A stretch of 64,000 nucleotides of DNA from positions 12,336 through 76,335 of the forward strand of contig DASVLJ010000063.1 in assembly GCA_036384915.1 (NCBI GenBank). Direction: 5' to 3'. This document shows, piece after piece, positions 43,059 through 52,295 of this stretch (positions are counted from its first letter, which is position 1; each line of letters starts with the position of its first letter). A program made the position numbers and the translations under genes. Source of the stretch: PKWO01 sp036384915. Its GTDB lineage: Bacteria; Pseudomonadota; Gammaproteobacteria; Burkholderiales; Burkholderiaceae_D. The notes under the pieces are model-generated. The model was not told the DNA's origin, did no database searches, and worked only from the letters and a program-made list of their open reading frames with translations.

Positions 43059-43874
43059 ATGCCAAAGTTTGCCGCCAACCTGACCATGCTCTTCACCGAG
43101 CATGCCTTTCTTGAGCGCTTCGGCGCCGCCGCAGCGGCCGGTTTCAAGGCCGTGGAATTCCTCTTCCCATATGCCTTTGAAGCGAAGGGCATTGCCGCGC
43201 AGTTGCAGCAACATGATCTGCAACTGGTTTTGCATAATCTTCCCGCCGGAAATTGGGAATCCGGCGAGCGCGGCATCGCCTGCCATCCCGACCGCGTGGC
43301 CGAGTTCGACCAAGGTGTTCAAGATGCCATCCGCTATGCCAAGACGCTCGGCGTGAAGCAATTGAATTGCCTGGCCGGCATCTTGCCCGAGGGCGTGAGC
43401 CGGAGCCAGGCGCATGCGACCCTGGTCGTCAATCTGCGCCACGCAGCAGCGGCCTTGAGGGTCGAGGGAATCCGTCTATTGATCGAGCCGATCAATACCT
43501 ACGACATTCCCGGTTTCTTCCTGAACGGCACCAGGCAGGCGCTGGAGATCATCAAGGAAACCGGCTCCGACAACCTGTTCCTCCAATACGACATCTACCA
43601 CATCCAGCGCATGGAAGGCGAGCTGGCCAATACGATCAGGAACAACCTGGCTTCGATCCGCCACGTGCAACTGGCGGATAACCCGGGACGCTTTGAACCG
43701 GGAACGGGGGAGATCAACTACCGCTATCTGTTAGCGCTGCTCGACGACATCGGTTACGACGGTTGGATCGGTTGCGAATACAAGCCGCGTGCCGGGACGG
43801 TTGAGGGACTTGGGTGGCGCGAAGAGAGTTTGCATAAAACCCCTTCCCCGCGGGCGGGAGCGGGGCAGGGGTGA
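43059..43874 (+). CDS. hyi: Hydroxypyruvate isomerase
   Basis: 271 residues, TIM-barrel xylose-isomerase-like family. It interconverts hydroxypyruvate and tartronate semialdehyde. Conserved metal-site acids are seen in LLIEPINTYDIPGFFLN, LFLQYDIYHIQRMEG, RHVQLADNPGRFEPGTGEINY and GWIGCEYKPRAGTVEGLGW. The start is ten bases after the gcl stop. The last 12 or so residues (TPSPRAGAGQG) are not natural to the family: they are read from a REP-like palindrome (43840-43871) that has replaced the original stop region. The catalytic core is complete, so activity is expected. Confidence 0.93.
   Translation: MPKFAANLTMLFTEHAFLERFGAAAAAGFKAVEFLFPYAFEAKGIAAQLQQHDLQLVLHNLPAGNWESGERGIACHPDRVAEFDQGVQDAIRYAKTLGVKQLNCLAGILPEGVSRSQAHATLVVNLRHAAAALRVEGIRLLIEPINTYDIPGFFLNGTRQALEIIKETGSDNLFLQYDIYHIQRMEGELANTIRNNLASIRHVQLADNPGRFEPGTGEINYRYLLALLDDIGYDGWIGCEYKPRAGTVEGLGWREESLHKTPSPRAGAGQG
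43840..43871. repeat. REP-like palindrome overlapping the end of hyi
   Basis: CCCCTTCCCCGC (43840-43851) pairs with GCGGGGCAGGGG (43860-43871) with one mismatch. It belongs to the same loose class of C/G-rich palindromes as those at 53183 and 57214. Confidence 0.7.
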
Positions 43875-44059
43875 GGGGGGCGATCTGGCCGAGTTTGAAA
43901 AATCGCTCGTTTGCTTTGCCTCCATGGTTTAACGAGCGCAGCCAGATCATGACATCCCTCACCTCCACCCACCTGCGAGCGAGGAGCGACCGGCAGCCAC
44001 GTGCTTAGGCGTAGCGCTCCGATCGAGGTAAAGATTTCGACAAATTAAACAGGAAAATC

Positions 44060-44947
44060 ATGGCAAAAATCGGTTTCATCGGCACAGGCATCATGGGTGC
44101 TCCCATGGCAGGCCACCTGCAGCGCGGCGGATACAAGCTCTACCTGCACGACATCAAAAACCCGCCTTTCGAGCTGATCGAAGGCGGGGCGACTGTCTGC
44201 ACGTCGGGCACGGAGGTCGCCAAGCGTGCCGACATCATCATCACCATGGTGCCGGACACGCCCCACGTGGAAGCGGCGCTATTCGGCGAAAATGGCGTGG
44301 CGGCGGGGCTGACGGCCGGCAAGATCGTGATCGACATGAGCTCGATCTCGCCCATCGCCACCAAGGGTTTCGCGAAGAAGATCAACGAACTGGGCTGCCA
44401 ATATCTCGATGCCCCCGTCTCGGGCGGCGAAGTCGGAGCCAAGGCCGCCTCGCTGACCATCATGGCGGGCGGCCCGCAAGCCGCGTTCGATACGGTCAAG
44501 CCGCTGTTCGAATTGATGGGCAAGCACATCACGCTGGTAGGCGGCAACGGCGACGGCCAAACCACCAAGGTGGCCAACCAGATCATCGTCGCGCTTAACA
44601 TCCAGGCCGTTTCGGAAGCCTTGCTGTTCGCCTCCAAGGCCGGCGCCGATCCGGCGCGTGTGCGCCAGGCCCTGATGGGCGGCTTCGCCGCCTCGCGCAT
44701 TCTCGAAGTGCACGGCGAACGCATGGTCAATCGCACCTTCAGTCCCGGCTTCCGCATCGAGCTGCACCAGAAAGATTTGAACCTGGCGCTGCAGGGAGCG
44801 AAGGCTTTGGGTGTATCCTTGCCCAACACGGCCGCGGCGCAGGAATTGATGAATGCTTGCGCGGCCCACGGCATGAGCGGCCTGGACCACTCGGCGCTGT
44901 GCCGCGCGATTGAGATAATGTCGAATCATGAGATCGCGAAAGCGTGA
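44060..44947 (+). CDS. glxR: Tartronate semialdehyde reductase (2-hydroxy-3-oxopropionate reductase)
   Basis: 295 residues, beta-hydroxyacid dehydrogenase family. It reduces tartronate semialdehyde to D-glycerate. N-terminal NAD(P) motif GFIGTGIMGAPMAGHL, substrate motif DAPVSGGEVGAKAASLTIMAGG, catalytic lysine in GQTTKVANQIIVALN and C-terminal HQKDLNLAL. ATG 44060 follows CAGGAAAATC. It lies 185 bases after hyi and 78 before the glycerate kinase, all in one direction. Confidence 0.94.
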   Translation: MAKIGFIGTGIMGAPMAGHLQRGGYKLYLHDIKNPPFELIEGGATVCTSGTEVAKRADIIITMVPDTPHVEAALFGENGVAAGLTAGKIVIDMSSISPIATKGFAKKINELGCQYLDAPVSGGEVGAKAASLTIMAGGPQAAFDTVKPLFELMGKHITLVGGNGDGQTTKVANQIIVALNIQAVSEALLFASKAGADPARVRQALMGGFAASRILEVHGERMVNRTFSPGFRIELHQKDLNLALQGAKALGVSLPNTAAAQELMNACAAHGMSGLDHSALCRAIEIMSNHEIAKA

Positions 44948-45025
44948 TGGAAACTCCTCTCCGGCTGATGGCAGAGGATCGCCATACGCTCGCGAGCGAG
45001 CCAAGCAAATTAATAAATCATACCG

Positions 45026-46303
45026 ATGAGACCCATGTCCAACATCAACCCTCGCCAATTCCTGCTGGACCTCTGCGGCGCCGCCATAGCCCGGGTAAGC
45101 GCCGCAGAATGCCTGCCGCAACATCTGCCCCAGCCGCCGAGAAACGGCAAGACCATCGTCATCGGCGCAGGCAAAGCCGCCGCAGCCATGGCCCAAGCAG
45201 TGGAGCAACACTGGCAAGGCGACATAAGCGGCCTGGTGGTGACGCGCTACGGCCACGGTGCCGATTGCAGGAAGATCGAGGTGGTCGAAGCTTCCCATCC
45301 GGTGCCGGACGAAGCCGGCAGAAAAGCCGCGCAGCGGATGCTGGAGATGGTGCAAGGCTTGAGCGAGAACGACCTCGTGCTATGCCTGATTTCGGGCGGC
45401 GGCTCGGCCCTGCTGGCATTGCCGGCCGAAGGCATCACGCTCGAACAGAAGCGGGCGATCAACAAGGCGCTGCTCAAAAGCGGCGCCACCATCGCCGATA
45501 TGAATTGCGTGCGCAAGCATCTCTCCGCCATCAAGGGCGGCAGATTGGCCCTGGCTTGCGCGCCGGCCCGCGTGGCGACGCTCTTGATCTCGGACGTTCC
45601 CGGCGACGACCCCAACATCGTTGCCAGCGGTCCCACGCTGCCCGACCCGACGAGCTGCGCGCAAGCCTTGGCGATTTTGCGCAAATATAAAATCGAGATC
45701 CCGTCCGGCATCGAACAATTGCTCGAGTCGGGCAAGCTCGAAACCCCTAAGCCCGGCGATGCCCGTTTCGCGCGCAACACTTGCGAGGTGATCGCCACGG
45801 CGCAGGATGCGCTCGAGGCCGCCGCAGACCATGCTCGCAATGCCGGCATCACGCCCTACATCCTGTCCGACGGCATGGAAGGCGAGTCGCGCGACGTGGC
45901 GCTGGTGCACGCCGGCATTGCACGCCAGGTCGCGGCGCGCGGACAGCCGTTTGCCAAGCCCTGCCTGTTGCTGTCTGGCGGGGAGACCACGGTGACGGTA
46001 CGGGGCAACGGGCGCGGCGGCCGCAATGCCGAATTCCTGCTTGCGCTGGCGGCCGCCCTGGATGGGCATCCCGACATCCATGCCATTGCCTGCGACACCG
46101 ACGGAATCGACGGTTCGGAAGACAATGCCGGTGCACTCTATGGCCCCGATTCGCTGCAGCGCGCGGCGGCGAAGGGTTTGAAGGCGCGTGCCATGCTTGA
46201 CGATAACGACGGCTACGGGTTCTTCAGTGCGCTGAGCGATCTTGTCGTCAGCGGGCCGACGCGGACCAACGTCAACGATTTTCGGGCGATATTGATTTTA
46301 TAG
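45026..46303 (+). CDS. ttuD: Glycerate 2-kinase (TtuD/GckA, MOFRL family)
   Basis: 425 residues. It phosphorylates glycerate to 2-phosphoglycerate, linking the glyoxylate route to glycolysis. N-terminal DUF4147 domain (ARVSAAECL...KTIVIGAGKAAAAMAQA, LCLISGGGSALL, RKHLSAIKGGRLA, LLISDVPGDDPNIVASGPTLPD) and C-terminal MOFRL domain (CLLLSGGETTVTVRGNGRGGRNAEFLLALA, ACDTDGIDGSEDNAGA). Start could be ATG 45026 or 45035; neither has a clear ribosome site. Last gene of the glyoxylate set. Confidence 0.92.
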   Translation: MRPMSNINPRQFLLDLCGAAIARVSAAECLPQHLPQPPRNGKTIVIGAGKAAAAMAQAVEQHWQGDISGLVVTRYGHGADCRKIEVVEASHPVPDEAGRKAAQRMLEMVQGLSENDLVLCLISGGGSALLALPAEGITLEQKRAINKALLKSGATIADMNCVRKHLSAIKGGRLALACAPARVATLLISDVPGDDPNIVASGPTLPDPTSCAQALAILRKYKIEIPSGIEQLLESGKLETPKPGDARFARNTCEVIATAQDALEAAADHARNAGITPYILSDGMEGESRDVALVHAGIARQVAARGQPFAKPCLLLSGGETTVTVRGNGRGGRNAEFLLALAAALDGHPDIHAIACDTDGIDGSEDNAGALYGPDSLQRAAAKGLKARAMLDDNDGYGFFSALSDLVVSGPTRTNVNDFRAILIL

Positions 46304-46369
46304 TTCGCCCCGATGCTTGGCCGGCGGCAATTTTGACATGGGCGTGCGCGGCACCGTACCATCCCAGGC

Positions 46370-47275
46370 ATGTCCAAAAATCCCCACCGCCGCGCCGTCT
46401 TCCTCCTGTGCTTCGCCGCAACGCTATGGAGCATAGCCGGCGTCCTCACGCGCCAGCTCGACCACGCGCGCGGGTTTGAAGTCACCTTCTGGCGCAGCGT
46501 ATTCGCCGGCGCCTTCGTCGCATTGGCCTTGATCGTGCAACAGCGCGGCATGGCCGTGGCGAGCGTACGTGCCGTCGGCCGCTGGGGCGTGGTCTCGGGC
46601 TTCATGTGGTGCGCCATGTTTTGCTGCTTCATGATCGCGCTCACCTTGACCACGGTGGCCAACACCTTGATCGTCATGAGCACTTCGCCCTTGCTGACGG
46701 CGCTGTTGGCCAGGCTGGTGCTGCATCACCCGATTGCGCTGCGTACCTGGCTCGCCATCGCGGCGGCATTCGCCGGCATCGTCTGGATGTTCGCCGGCAG
46801 CATGAGCCAGGTCGATGCGCGCCAGTTCACCGGCATGCTGATCGCGATGGGCGTGCCGGTGGCGGCATCGATCAACGTGGTGGCGCTGAAGAAGGCGGGG
46901 CAGGGCGTGGACTTGATTCCGGCGGTACTGCTGGGCGCCGTCTTTTCCGCCGTGCTGATGCTGCCCTTGATGTGGCCGGCGCAAACCTCCCGGCACGACC
47001 TCGTCATCCTGGCAATTCTGGGCGTGGTGCAACTCGGCTTCCCCTGCATGGTGATGGTGGCGGCCGCACGCAACCTGTCGGCGCCGGAGATCGGCTTGCT
47101 CGGCCTGATCGAAGTTTTGCTCGGGCCGATCTGGGCGTGGCTTGGCGCGGGGGAAGTGCCGGCGCGGGCGACGCTCGTTGGTGGGGGAATCGTGCTGGTT
47201 GCGCTGGTGTTGAATGAATTTGCCGCTTTGCGCGAAATCAACCCCGACGACGACATGCCGCCGCCGGTGGCTTGA
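46370..47275 (+). CDS. DMT-superfamily (EamA) transporter
   Basis: 301 residues with ten predicted membrane segments in two EamA halves: LCFAATLWSIAGVLTRQLD at the start of the first, LIAMGVPVAASINVVALKK at the second, and ARNLSAPEIGLLGLIEVLLGPIWAWL near the end, the usual EamA closing motif. Such carriers export amino acids or other metabolites; the substrate is unknown. It follows the glycerate kinase after 66 bases and could be in that operon. Its stop is two bases from the second inverted-repeat element. Confidence 0.88.
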   Translation: MSKNPHRRAVFLLCFAATLWSIAGVLTRQLDHARGFEVTFWRSVFAGAFVALALIVQQRGMAVASVRAVGRWGVVSGFMWCAMFCCFMIALTLTTVANTLIVMSTSPLLTALLARLVLHHPIALRTWLAIAAAFAGIVWMFAGSMSQVDARQFTGMLIAMGVPVAASINVVALKKAGQGVDLIPAVLLGAVFSAVLMLPLMWPAQTSRHDLVILAILGVVQLGFPCMVMVAAARNLSAPEIGLLGLIEVLLGPIWAWLGAGEVPARATLVGGGIVLVALVLNEFAALREINPDDDMPPPVA

Positions 47276-47285
47276 TGTTGCAGGT

Positions 47286-47397
47286 TGTGTCGGCCGTCGC
47301 ACGGTGAGCGCAGCGAAGCAACATGCGCGCGTTGAATCAACGCACCTGACGGTGCAACCCGTCAATGTTGGGCTTCGCTGCGCTCAGCGCCAACCTA
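47286..47397. repeat. Inverted-repeat element (copy 2) between convergent genes
   Basis: Diverged copy of the element at 15686, in the opposite orientation. One arm (GGCTTCGCTGCGCTCAGCGC then CAACCTAC, about 47360-47397) and the centre (GCGCGTTGAATCAACGCA, about 47326-47343) match; the other arm is worn. It fills the gap between the stops of the transporter and aminotransferase genes. Confidence 0.72.
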
Positions 47398-47401
47398 CTT
47401 T

Positions 47402-48745
47402 CTAAGCAGGCACCGGCTCAACCGCAGGCACCGCCTTTTGCGCCTTCAACACCGAGGCGATCGCGCCGAACAATTCATCGATCTGCGCCTTGTCGATGAT
47501 CAGGGGCGGCGAGAGGGCGATAATGTCGCCCGTGGTGCGGATCAGCACGCCCTTTTCCCAGAAGCACTTCTGGAACACGTCGAACGCGCGCGCCGTGGGC
47601 ATGCCGGGCACGCCTTCGAGTTCGATGCCGCACACGATGCCGAGATTGCGGATGTCCTTCACGTAGGGCAAGCCCTTCAAGCTGTGCGCCGCTTCCTCGA
47701 AGTAGGAACTCATTGCGGCGGCGCGCTCGAACATCTGCTCTTCCCGGTACACATCCATGGTGGCGATCAGGGCGGCGCAAGCGAGCGGATGCGCGCTATA
47801 GGTATAGCCGTGGAAGAATTCGATCGTGCCGGGTGCGGCGGCATTCATGAAGGTGTCGTGGATATCCTGACGCACGATGACGGCGCCCATGGGCACGGCG
47901 GCATTGGTCAAGCCCTTGGCGCAGGTGATCATGTCGGGCACCACGCCGAAGTAATCGGCCGCGAACGGCGCGCCCAGGCGGCCGAAGCCGGTGATGACTT
48001 CGTCGAAGATCAACAGGATGCCGTACTTGTCGCAGATGGCGCGGATCTTTTGCAGATAACCCTTGGGCGGGATGATCACGCCGGTCGAACCCTGGATCGG
48101 TTCGACGATCAGCGCGGCAATCGTGGACGGATCGTGCAGCGCCAGGATGCGCTGGTCCAGTTCGTCGGCCATCTCGCTGCCATGCTCGGGCAAGCCCTTG
48201 GAAAAAGCGTTCTTGGCGATATTGAGCGGATGGCGCAAGTGGTCGATGCCGGGCAGCGTCGGGCCGAAATGCTTGCGGTTGCCGGCTATGCCGCCGACCG
48301 CGATGCCGCCGAAGCCCACGCCGTGATAGCCCCGTTCGCGGCCGATCAGGCGCGTGCGCAAGCCGTCGCCGCGCATGCGGTGGTAAGCCAGCGCGATCTT
48401 CAGGGCGCTATCGACCGCTTCCGAGCCGTCGTTGCAAAAGAACACGCGATTCAAGCCTTCCGGCGCGATCTTGGCCAGGGCCGTGGCGGCTTCGAAAGCC
48501 AGGGGATGGCCCATCTGAAAGGCTGGGGCATAGTCCATCTCGCCGGCCTGCTTCTGGATCGCGGCCGTGATCTTCGGGTGATTGTGCCCGGCATTGACGC
48601 ACCACAAGCCCGACGTGCCGTCGAGCACGCGGCGGCCGTCGTCGGTGGTGTAATGCATGCCCGAAGCCGATACCAGCATGCGCGGCTTGGCCTTGAATTG
48701 CCGGTTGGCAGTGAAGGGCATCCAGAAATGTTCGGTGTTGATCAT
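47402..48745 (-). CDS. Class III omega-amino acid:pyruvate aminotransferase
   Basis: 447 residues, PLP-dependent class III aminotransferase. Motifs: FWMPFTANRQFKAKPRML at the start (typical of beta-alanine/omega-amino acid:pyruvate transaminases), GLWCVNAGHNHP, FFCNDGSEAVDSALK for phosphate binding, the ILLIFDEVITGFGRLG acid, and the Schiff-base lysine in DMITCAKGLTNAAVPMG. Likely transfers an amino group from beta-alanine or a similar omega-amine to pyruvate. It stands alone, divergent from dusA. Exact amine donor not determined. Confidence 0.9.
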   Translation of the reverse strand: MINTEHFWMPFTANRQFKAKPRMLVSASGMHYTTDDGRRVLDGTSGLWCVNAGHNHPKITAAIQKQAGEMDYAPAFQMGHPLAFEAATALAKIAPEGLNRVFFCNDGSEAVDSALKIALAYHRMRGDGLRTRLIGRERGYHGVGFGGIAVGGIAGNRKHFGPTLPGIDHLRHPLNIAKNAFSKGLPEHGSEMADELDQRILALHDPSTIAALIVEPIQGSTGVIIPPKGYLQKIRAICDKYGILLIFDEVITGFGRLGAPFAADYFGVVPDMITCAKGLTNAAVPMGAVIVRQDIHDTFMNAAAPGTIEFFHGYTYSAHPLACAALIATMDVYREEQMFERAAAMSSYFEEAAHSLKGLPYVKDIRNLGIVCGIELEGVPGMPTARAFDVFQKCFWEKGVLIRTTGDIIALSPPLIIDKAQIDELFGAIASVLKAQKAVPAVEPVPA

Positions 48746-48889
48746 GATGCAATCCTTAGGGGATAAATAGGACGAGTGGCAATTTTGCTAGCTTAATGCG
48801 AATGTGGCCTTATGGCTAGTTCCACTTTTTTCGTATTTATAGGGCCGCTTGAAGGTCTGTGGCGGCGAAGCAAGTCGCTGTCCGGTAAA

Positions 48890-49933
48890 ATGAGGGTTTC
48901 CCTGCAAGACCGATTTTACGTGGATTCCGCAAAACCGCCTTTACCACTGCCCGCCCGCCGCGTGTCGGTGGCCCCGATGATGGATTGGACCGACCGCCAT
49001 TGCCGCGTGTTCCATCGTCACATCACGCGCCACACCTGGCTCTATACCGAAATGGTGACCACCGGCGCTCTGCTGCATGGCGACGTGCCGCGCCATCTCG
49101 ACTTCGATGCCAGCGAACACCCCGTGGCGCTGCAACTGGGCGGCAGCGAGCCGGCCGATCTGGCGCACGGTGCCAAGCTTGGCGCCCAGTGGGGCTACGA
49201 CGAGATCAACCTCAATTGCGGCTGCCCGTCCGAGCGCGTGCAGCGCGGCGCATTCGGCGCCTGCCTGATGGCAGAGCCCGGTCTCGTGGCCGATTGCGTC
49301 AAGGCCATGCGCGATGCGGTCGATATCGACGTTACCGTCAAACACCGCATCGGCATCGATGCGATGGACAATTACGAGTTCGTGCTCGATTTCGTCGGCA
49401 CCGTGGCCGAAGCCGGCTGCAAGACCTTCATCGTCCATGCCCGCAGCGCCATCCTCAAAGGCTTGAGCCCGAAGGAAAACCGCGAGATTCCGCCGCTGCG
49501 CTATGAATCGGCCTATCGTCTCAAGCGCGATTTTCCGCATCTGGAAATCATCATCAACGGCGGCATCAAGACCTGTACCGAAATCGACGAGCACTTGCAG
49601 TACGTGGACGGTGTGATGATAGGGCGCGAGGCTTACCACAATCCCTACCTGATGGCCGAGTTCGACGCGCGCTATTACAACGACCACAATCCCGTGAAGA
49701 CGCGCGCCGAAGTGGCCGCGGCCATGCTGCCCTATATGCGCGAGCAATTGCAGAAATACGGGCACGTCGGCTTGAAGCTGAACAGCGTCACGCGCCACAT
49801 GCTGGGCTTGATGGCCGGCTTGCCCGGCGCGCGCGGCTTCCGCCAGGCCATGTCGGACAACAAGCGGCTGGCTTCGGGAAACCCCGAGGTGTTGATGGAA
49901 GCGATCGAGCGCATGCAGCCATTGGCTGCCTGA
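48890..49933 (+). CDS. dusA: tRNA-dihydrouridine(20/20a) synthase DusA
   Basis: 347 residues, FMN TIM-barrel. It reduces uridine to dihydrouridine at positions 20/20a of tRNA D-loops. Motifs: VSVAPMMDWTDRHCRVFHR, TEMVTTGALLHGD, EINLNCGCPSERVQRGAFGACLM with the catalytic cysteine, VHARSAILKGLSPKENREIPPL (DusA-specific) and NGGIKTCTEIDEHL. The start is uncertain: ATG 48890 gives 347 residues, GTG 48920 gives 337; neither has a good ribosome site. Confidence 0.94.
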   Translation: MRVSLQDRFYVDSAKPPLPLPARRVSVAPMMDWTDRHCRVFHRHITRHTWLYTEMVTTGALLHGDVPRHLDFDASEHPVALQLGGSEPADLAHGAKLGAQWGYDEINLNCGCPSERVQRGAFGACLMAEPGLVADCVKAMRDAVDIDVTVKHRIGIDAMDNYEFVLDFVGTVAEAGCKTFIVHARSAILKGLSPKENREIPPLRYESAYRLKRDFPHLEIIINGGIKTCTEIDEHLQYVDGVMIGREAYHNPYLMAEFDARYYNDHNPVKTRAEVAAAMLPYMREQLQKYGHVGLKLNSVTRHMLGLMAGLPGARGFRQAMSDNKRLASGNPEVLMEAIERMQPLAA

Positions 49934-49935
49934 CG

Positions 49936-50253
49936 CTACATCTCCAGCGGCTTGTGCGCCGCTCCCGCCGCCGGCGGCATGATGGAAAATTCCACAGCCC
50001 GCGTGCCGTCGCCGACCTGGCTTTCCCAGGCCTTCATGCAAAAGCTCTTTTCTTCGGCGGTCAACTGTTCGCGCCAGAATACTGTCAGCGTGCCGCGGTC
50101 GTCGTGCAATTGCGCCAGCTTGGTGATGAAGGCCTTGTTATGCACGTGATCGGCCATGCCTACCATGTAGCCATAGACGCGATTCAGGCGCTCGATGCGG
50201 TCCGGTTCGGTGATGCTGTTGGTTGCGGTGATGATGGGGTGGTCCAGATACAT
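49936..50253 (-). CDS. Conserved hypothetical protein
   Basis: 105 residues, no export signal. It reads as a small helical cytoplasmic protein (RIERLNRVYGYMVGMADHVHNKAFITKLAQLHDDRGTLTVFWRE) with a less ordered C-terminus. Family not recognised. Its stop is two bases from the convergent dusA stop. Confidence 0.6.
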   Translation of the reverse strand: MYLDHPIITATNSITEPDRIERLNRVYGYMVGMADHVHNKAFITKLAQLHDDRGTLTVFWREQLTAEEKSFCMKAWESQVGDGTRAVEFSIMPPAAGAAHKPLEM

Positions 50254-50389
50254 CTTGCTTCTCCCTGGCAGGTCTCCTGCCTGCCAGTGTAGCAGGGTGG
50301 GGCGGCGCCTGGCGCAGACTGTGCCGCATGCGCGACAGTTGGGTCAAGGCGTTGCTACAATGCGGTTTTTCGTCGAAGCGAGGGTAACG

Positions 50390-50878
50390 ATGAAACGCCT
50401 GCTGGCCGTCCTGGCCCTGAGCCTGTCCGCCTCGGCGCACGCCGCCGATGCCGTCGCCGCCTGCGACATCCGGGTCTTCCCCATCGACCCCGATCCCAAG
50501 GGCACCAATGTGCGCAGCGGCCCGGCGGCCGACAGCCGCGTGGCCGGCGTGATCGCCTCGCAGGATTCCGAACTCGATGTGACCGGATCGCAGGGAAAAT
50601 GGCTGCGCATCAGCCGTGCCGAGGGCGTGGACGGTACCTCGTTCTTCGCCGGCGAAGGCTGGGTTTTTGCTGCGCTGACCGGTGTGACGGCGCGTTCGTC
50701 CACCAAGCTTCATGCCTCACCCGACCCGGCCAGCCCCGTGGTCGGCAGCATGGCTGCGGACGAACAGGGCGCGGTGCAGGCGTGCAAAGGCGGTTGGGTG
50801 CAGGTACAAACCAAGAAAATCAAAGGCTGGATGGCGCCCAATACGCATTGCGGCAATCCGGTGACGACCTGCGTTTAA
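50390..50878 (+). CDS. Exported SH3-domain protein
   Basis: 162 residues with a signal peptide (LLAVLALSLSASAHAAD). The mature part resembles bacterial SH3 (SH3b) domains in two copies: TNVRSGPAADSRVAGVI...GKWLRISRA...GEGWVFAALTG and LHASPDPASPVVGSMAADEQGAVQACKGGWVQVQTKKIKGWM. Such proteins usually bind peptidoglycan or other cell-wall parts. ATG 50390 follows GAGGGTAACG; upstream in-frame codons are unlikely because the signal peptide starts here. Confidence 0.82.
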   Translation: MKRLLAVLALSLSASAHAADAVAACDIRVFPIDPDPKGTNVRSGPAADSRVAGVIASQDSELDVTGSQGKWLRISRAEGVDGTSFFAGEGWVFAALTGVTARSSTKLHASPDPASPVVGSMAADEQGAVQACKGGWVQVQTKKIKGWMAPNTHCGNPVTTCV

Positions 50879-50916
50879 CGTGCTCCGTGCCCGGCTTCGC
50901 TCAGTATCAGGTCGGG

Positions 50917-51552
50917 TTACAACCCACCCTGCGGCGCCTTCCAGATCAAACGCAAACCCAGCGCCGCAATCGCACCGGCTGCGGCGCGATCCACACCGGT
51001 TTTCATGCGCAGATACCAGGCGCGCGGGCAGCTGCTGGAAAACCCCAGCGCCACCAGCGTGTACCACCCTGCCTCGATCATGAAGATGCAAGGCGGCAGC
51101 GCCAGCTGGCACCATAGCGGAGGGTGTTGCGGCAGCAGGGCGGCGAAGATACTGGCGTAATAGATGGCGGTCTTGGGATTGCTCAATTGCGTCGACAGCC
51201 CGACCCAGAATGACTTGCGGCCGCCTTGCTGCATCGTGCCGCCGTCTTCCATCGCCAGCGGCTGCGCCGCACCGCGCCAGATGCGCGAAGCGAGGTAGAG
51301 CAGATAAAGCCCGCCGGCGATTTTCAAGCCGATGTAAAGCCAGCTCACCGCCGCCAGCACCTGATACAGGCCCACCAGGGCCACACCCGCAAACAGAACG
51401 CCGCCCACGCCCATGCCCAGTGCCGTGGCCAGGCCGTCGCGGCGCGACAGGCCGATGGCATTGCGCACCACGATGACGAAGCTGGGCCCCGGGCTCATGG
51501 CGCCGAGCAGGAGGGCGGCGAGAATGGAGACAAAGGCGCTGGAATTGGACAT
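50917..51552 (-). CDS. LysE-family amino-acid exporter
   Basis: 211 residues with six predicted membrane segments. The LysE/RhtB signature is near the start: ALLLGAMSPGPSFVIVVRNAIGLSRRDGLATALGMGVG. A second block, FWVGLSTQLSNPKTAIYYASIFAALLP, is also typical. The substrate (amino acid or homoserine-like compound) is unknown. ATG 51552 is preferred over one four codons upstream. It may be co-transcribed with the gene to its right, eight bases away. Confidence 0.88.
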   Translation of the reverse strand: MSNSSAFVSILAALLLGAMSPGPSFVIVVRNAIGLSRRDGLATALGMGVGGVLFAGVALVGLYQVLAAVSWLYIGLKIAGGLYLLYLASRIWRGAAQPLAMEDGGTMQQGGRKSFWVGLSTQLSNPKTAIYYASIFAALLPQHPPLWCQLALPPCIFMIEAGWYTLVALGFSSSCPRAWYLRMKTGVDRAAAGAIAALGLRLIWKAPQGGL

Positions 51553-51560
51553 GGTGGGGA

Positions 51561-51995
51561 TCAAGGAGTGGGAGGTTCGTCGGACTGGCGCTGCCTGAGC
51601 CTCGCACGGCGGTGGCGCGCAACCCAGGCAACGATGCCGACTATCGCGAAGAGCACGCCGAACAACAGGGAGCCCGCGTGGCTTTTCGTTGCCGGCAAGA
51701 CCTGGCGCATGGTGTACAAGACCAGGAGAACCGCGCAGGCCAGCCCAAAGCCGATAGCGGTCAAGAGCGTGCGGCGCGTCTTGGCAAGACGGGCTTGCTT
51801 TTCCTGCTCCAGCCCGGCCATCAGGGCGGCGATGGCGGCCTGGCGCCTGGTTTCCGGGTCCGTTTTGCGATGCGCCAGCTCGTCATCGAGCGCACGCCTG
51901 GCGTCCGGCGGCAGATCCGGCGCGCCGGCTATCGTCTTCAATTCCTCATCCGAACGCGTCGCGTAATGCGCGCGCAGCATATCGTAAGTGGACAT
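51561..51995 (-). CDS. Small membrane protein of unknown function
   Basis: 144 residues. A charged N-terminal half (YATRSDEELKTIAGAPDLPPDARRALDDELAHRK, recalling short repeat segments in other proteobacterial membrane proteins) is followed by two membrane segments (LLTAIGFGLACAVLLVLYTM and AGSLLFGVLFAIVGIVAWVA) and a basic tail. Function unknown. It directly precedes the LysE-type exporter gene on the same strand. Confidence 0.68.
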   Translation of the reverse strand: MSTYDMLRAHYATRSDEELKTIAGAPDLPPDARRALDDELAHRKTDPETRRQAAIAALMAGLEQEKQARLAKTRRTLLTAIGFGLACAVLLVLYTMRQVLPATKSHAGSLLFGVLFAIVGIVAWVARHRRARLRQRQSDEPPTP

Positions 51996-52104
51996 GGCAA
52001 TTCAGCTTAAACGGTATGCGCATCATAGCGCAGACCGGGCAGGTCCAAAAAGAAAACGCCGCGAAAAAAGAAAAAGCCAGTCGAGCGACTGGCTTTTGAA
52101 TTCT

Positions 52105-52181
52105 TGGGGTGGCCGATGGGACTCGAACCCACGACAACAGGAATCACAATCCTGGACTCTACCAACTGAGCTACGGCCACC
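52105..52181 (-). tRNA. tRNA-His (anticodon GTG)
   Basis: 77 bases on the minus strand. Acceptor begins with the extra G(-1) opposite a C discriminator, as in tRNA-His; anticodon loop TTGTGAT with GTG; T-arm GTGGGTTCGAGTCCCAT; encoded CCA. Confidence 0.96.
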
Positions 52182-52295
52182 ATTGATACTGGCTCACACG
52201 GTTTGAAACCAAGTGAGTCAGCAATTATACGAGGTTTTGCGGGTTCTGGCAATTTTCGGGTGGTTAAACACCAAAATTGCCCCAATTGGGCGATA

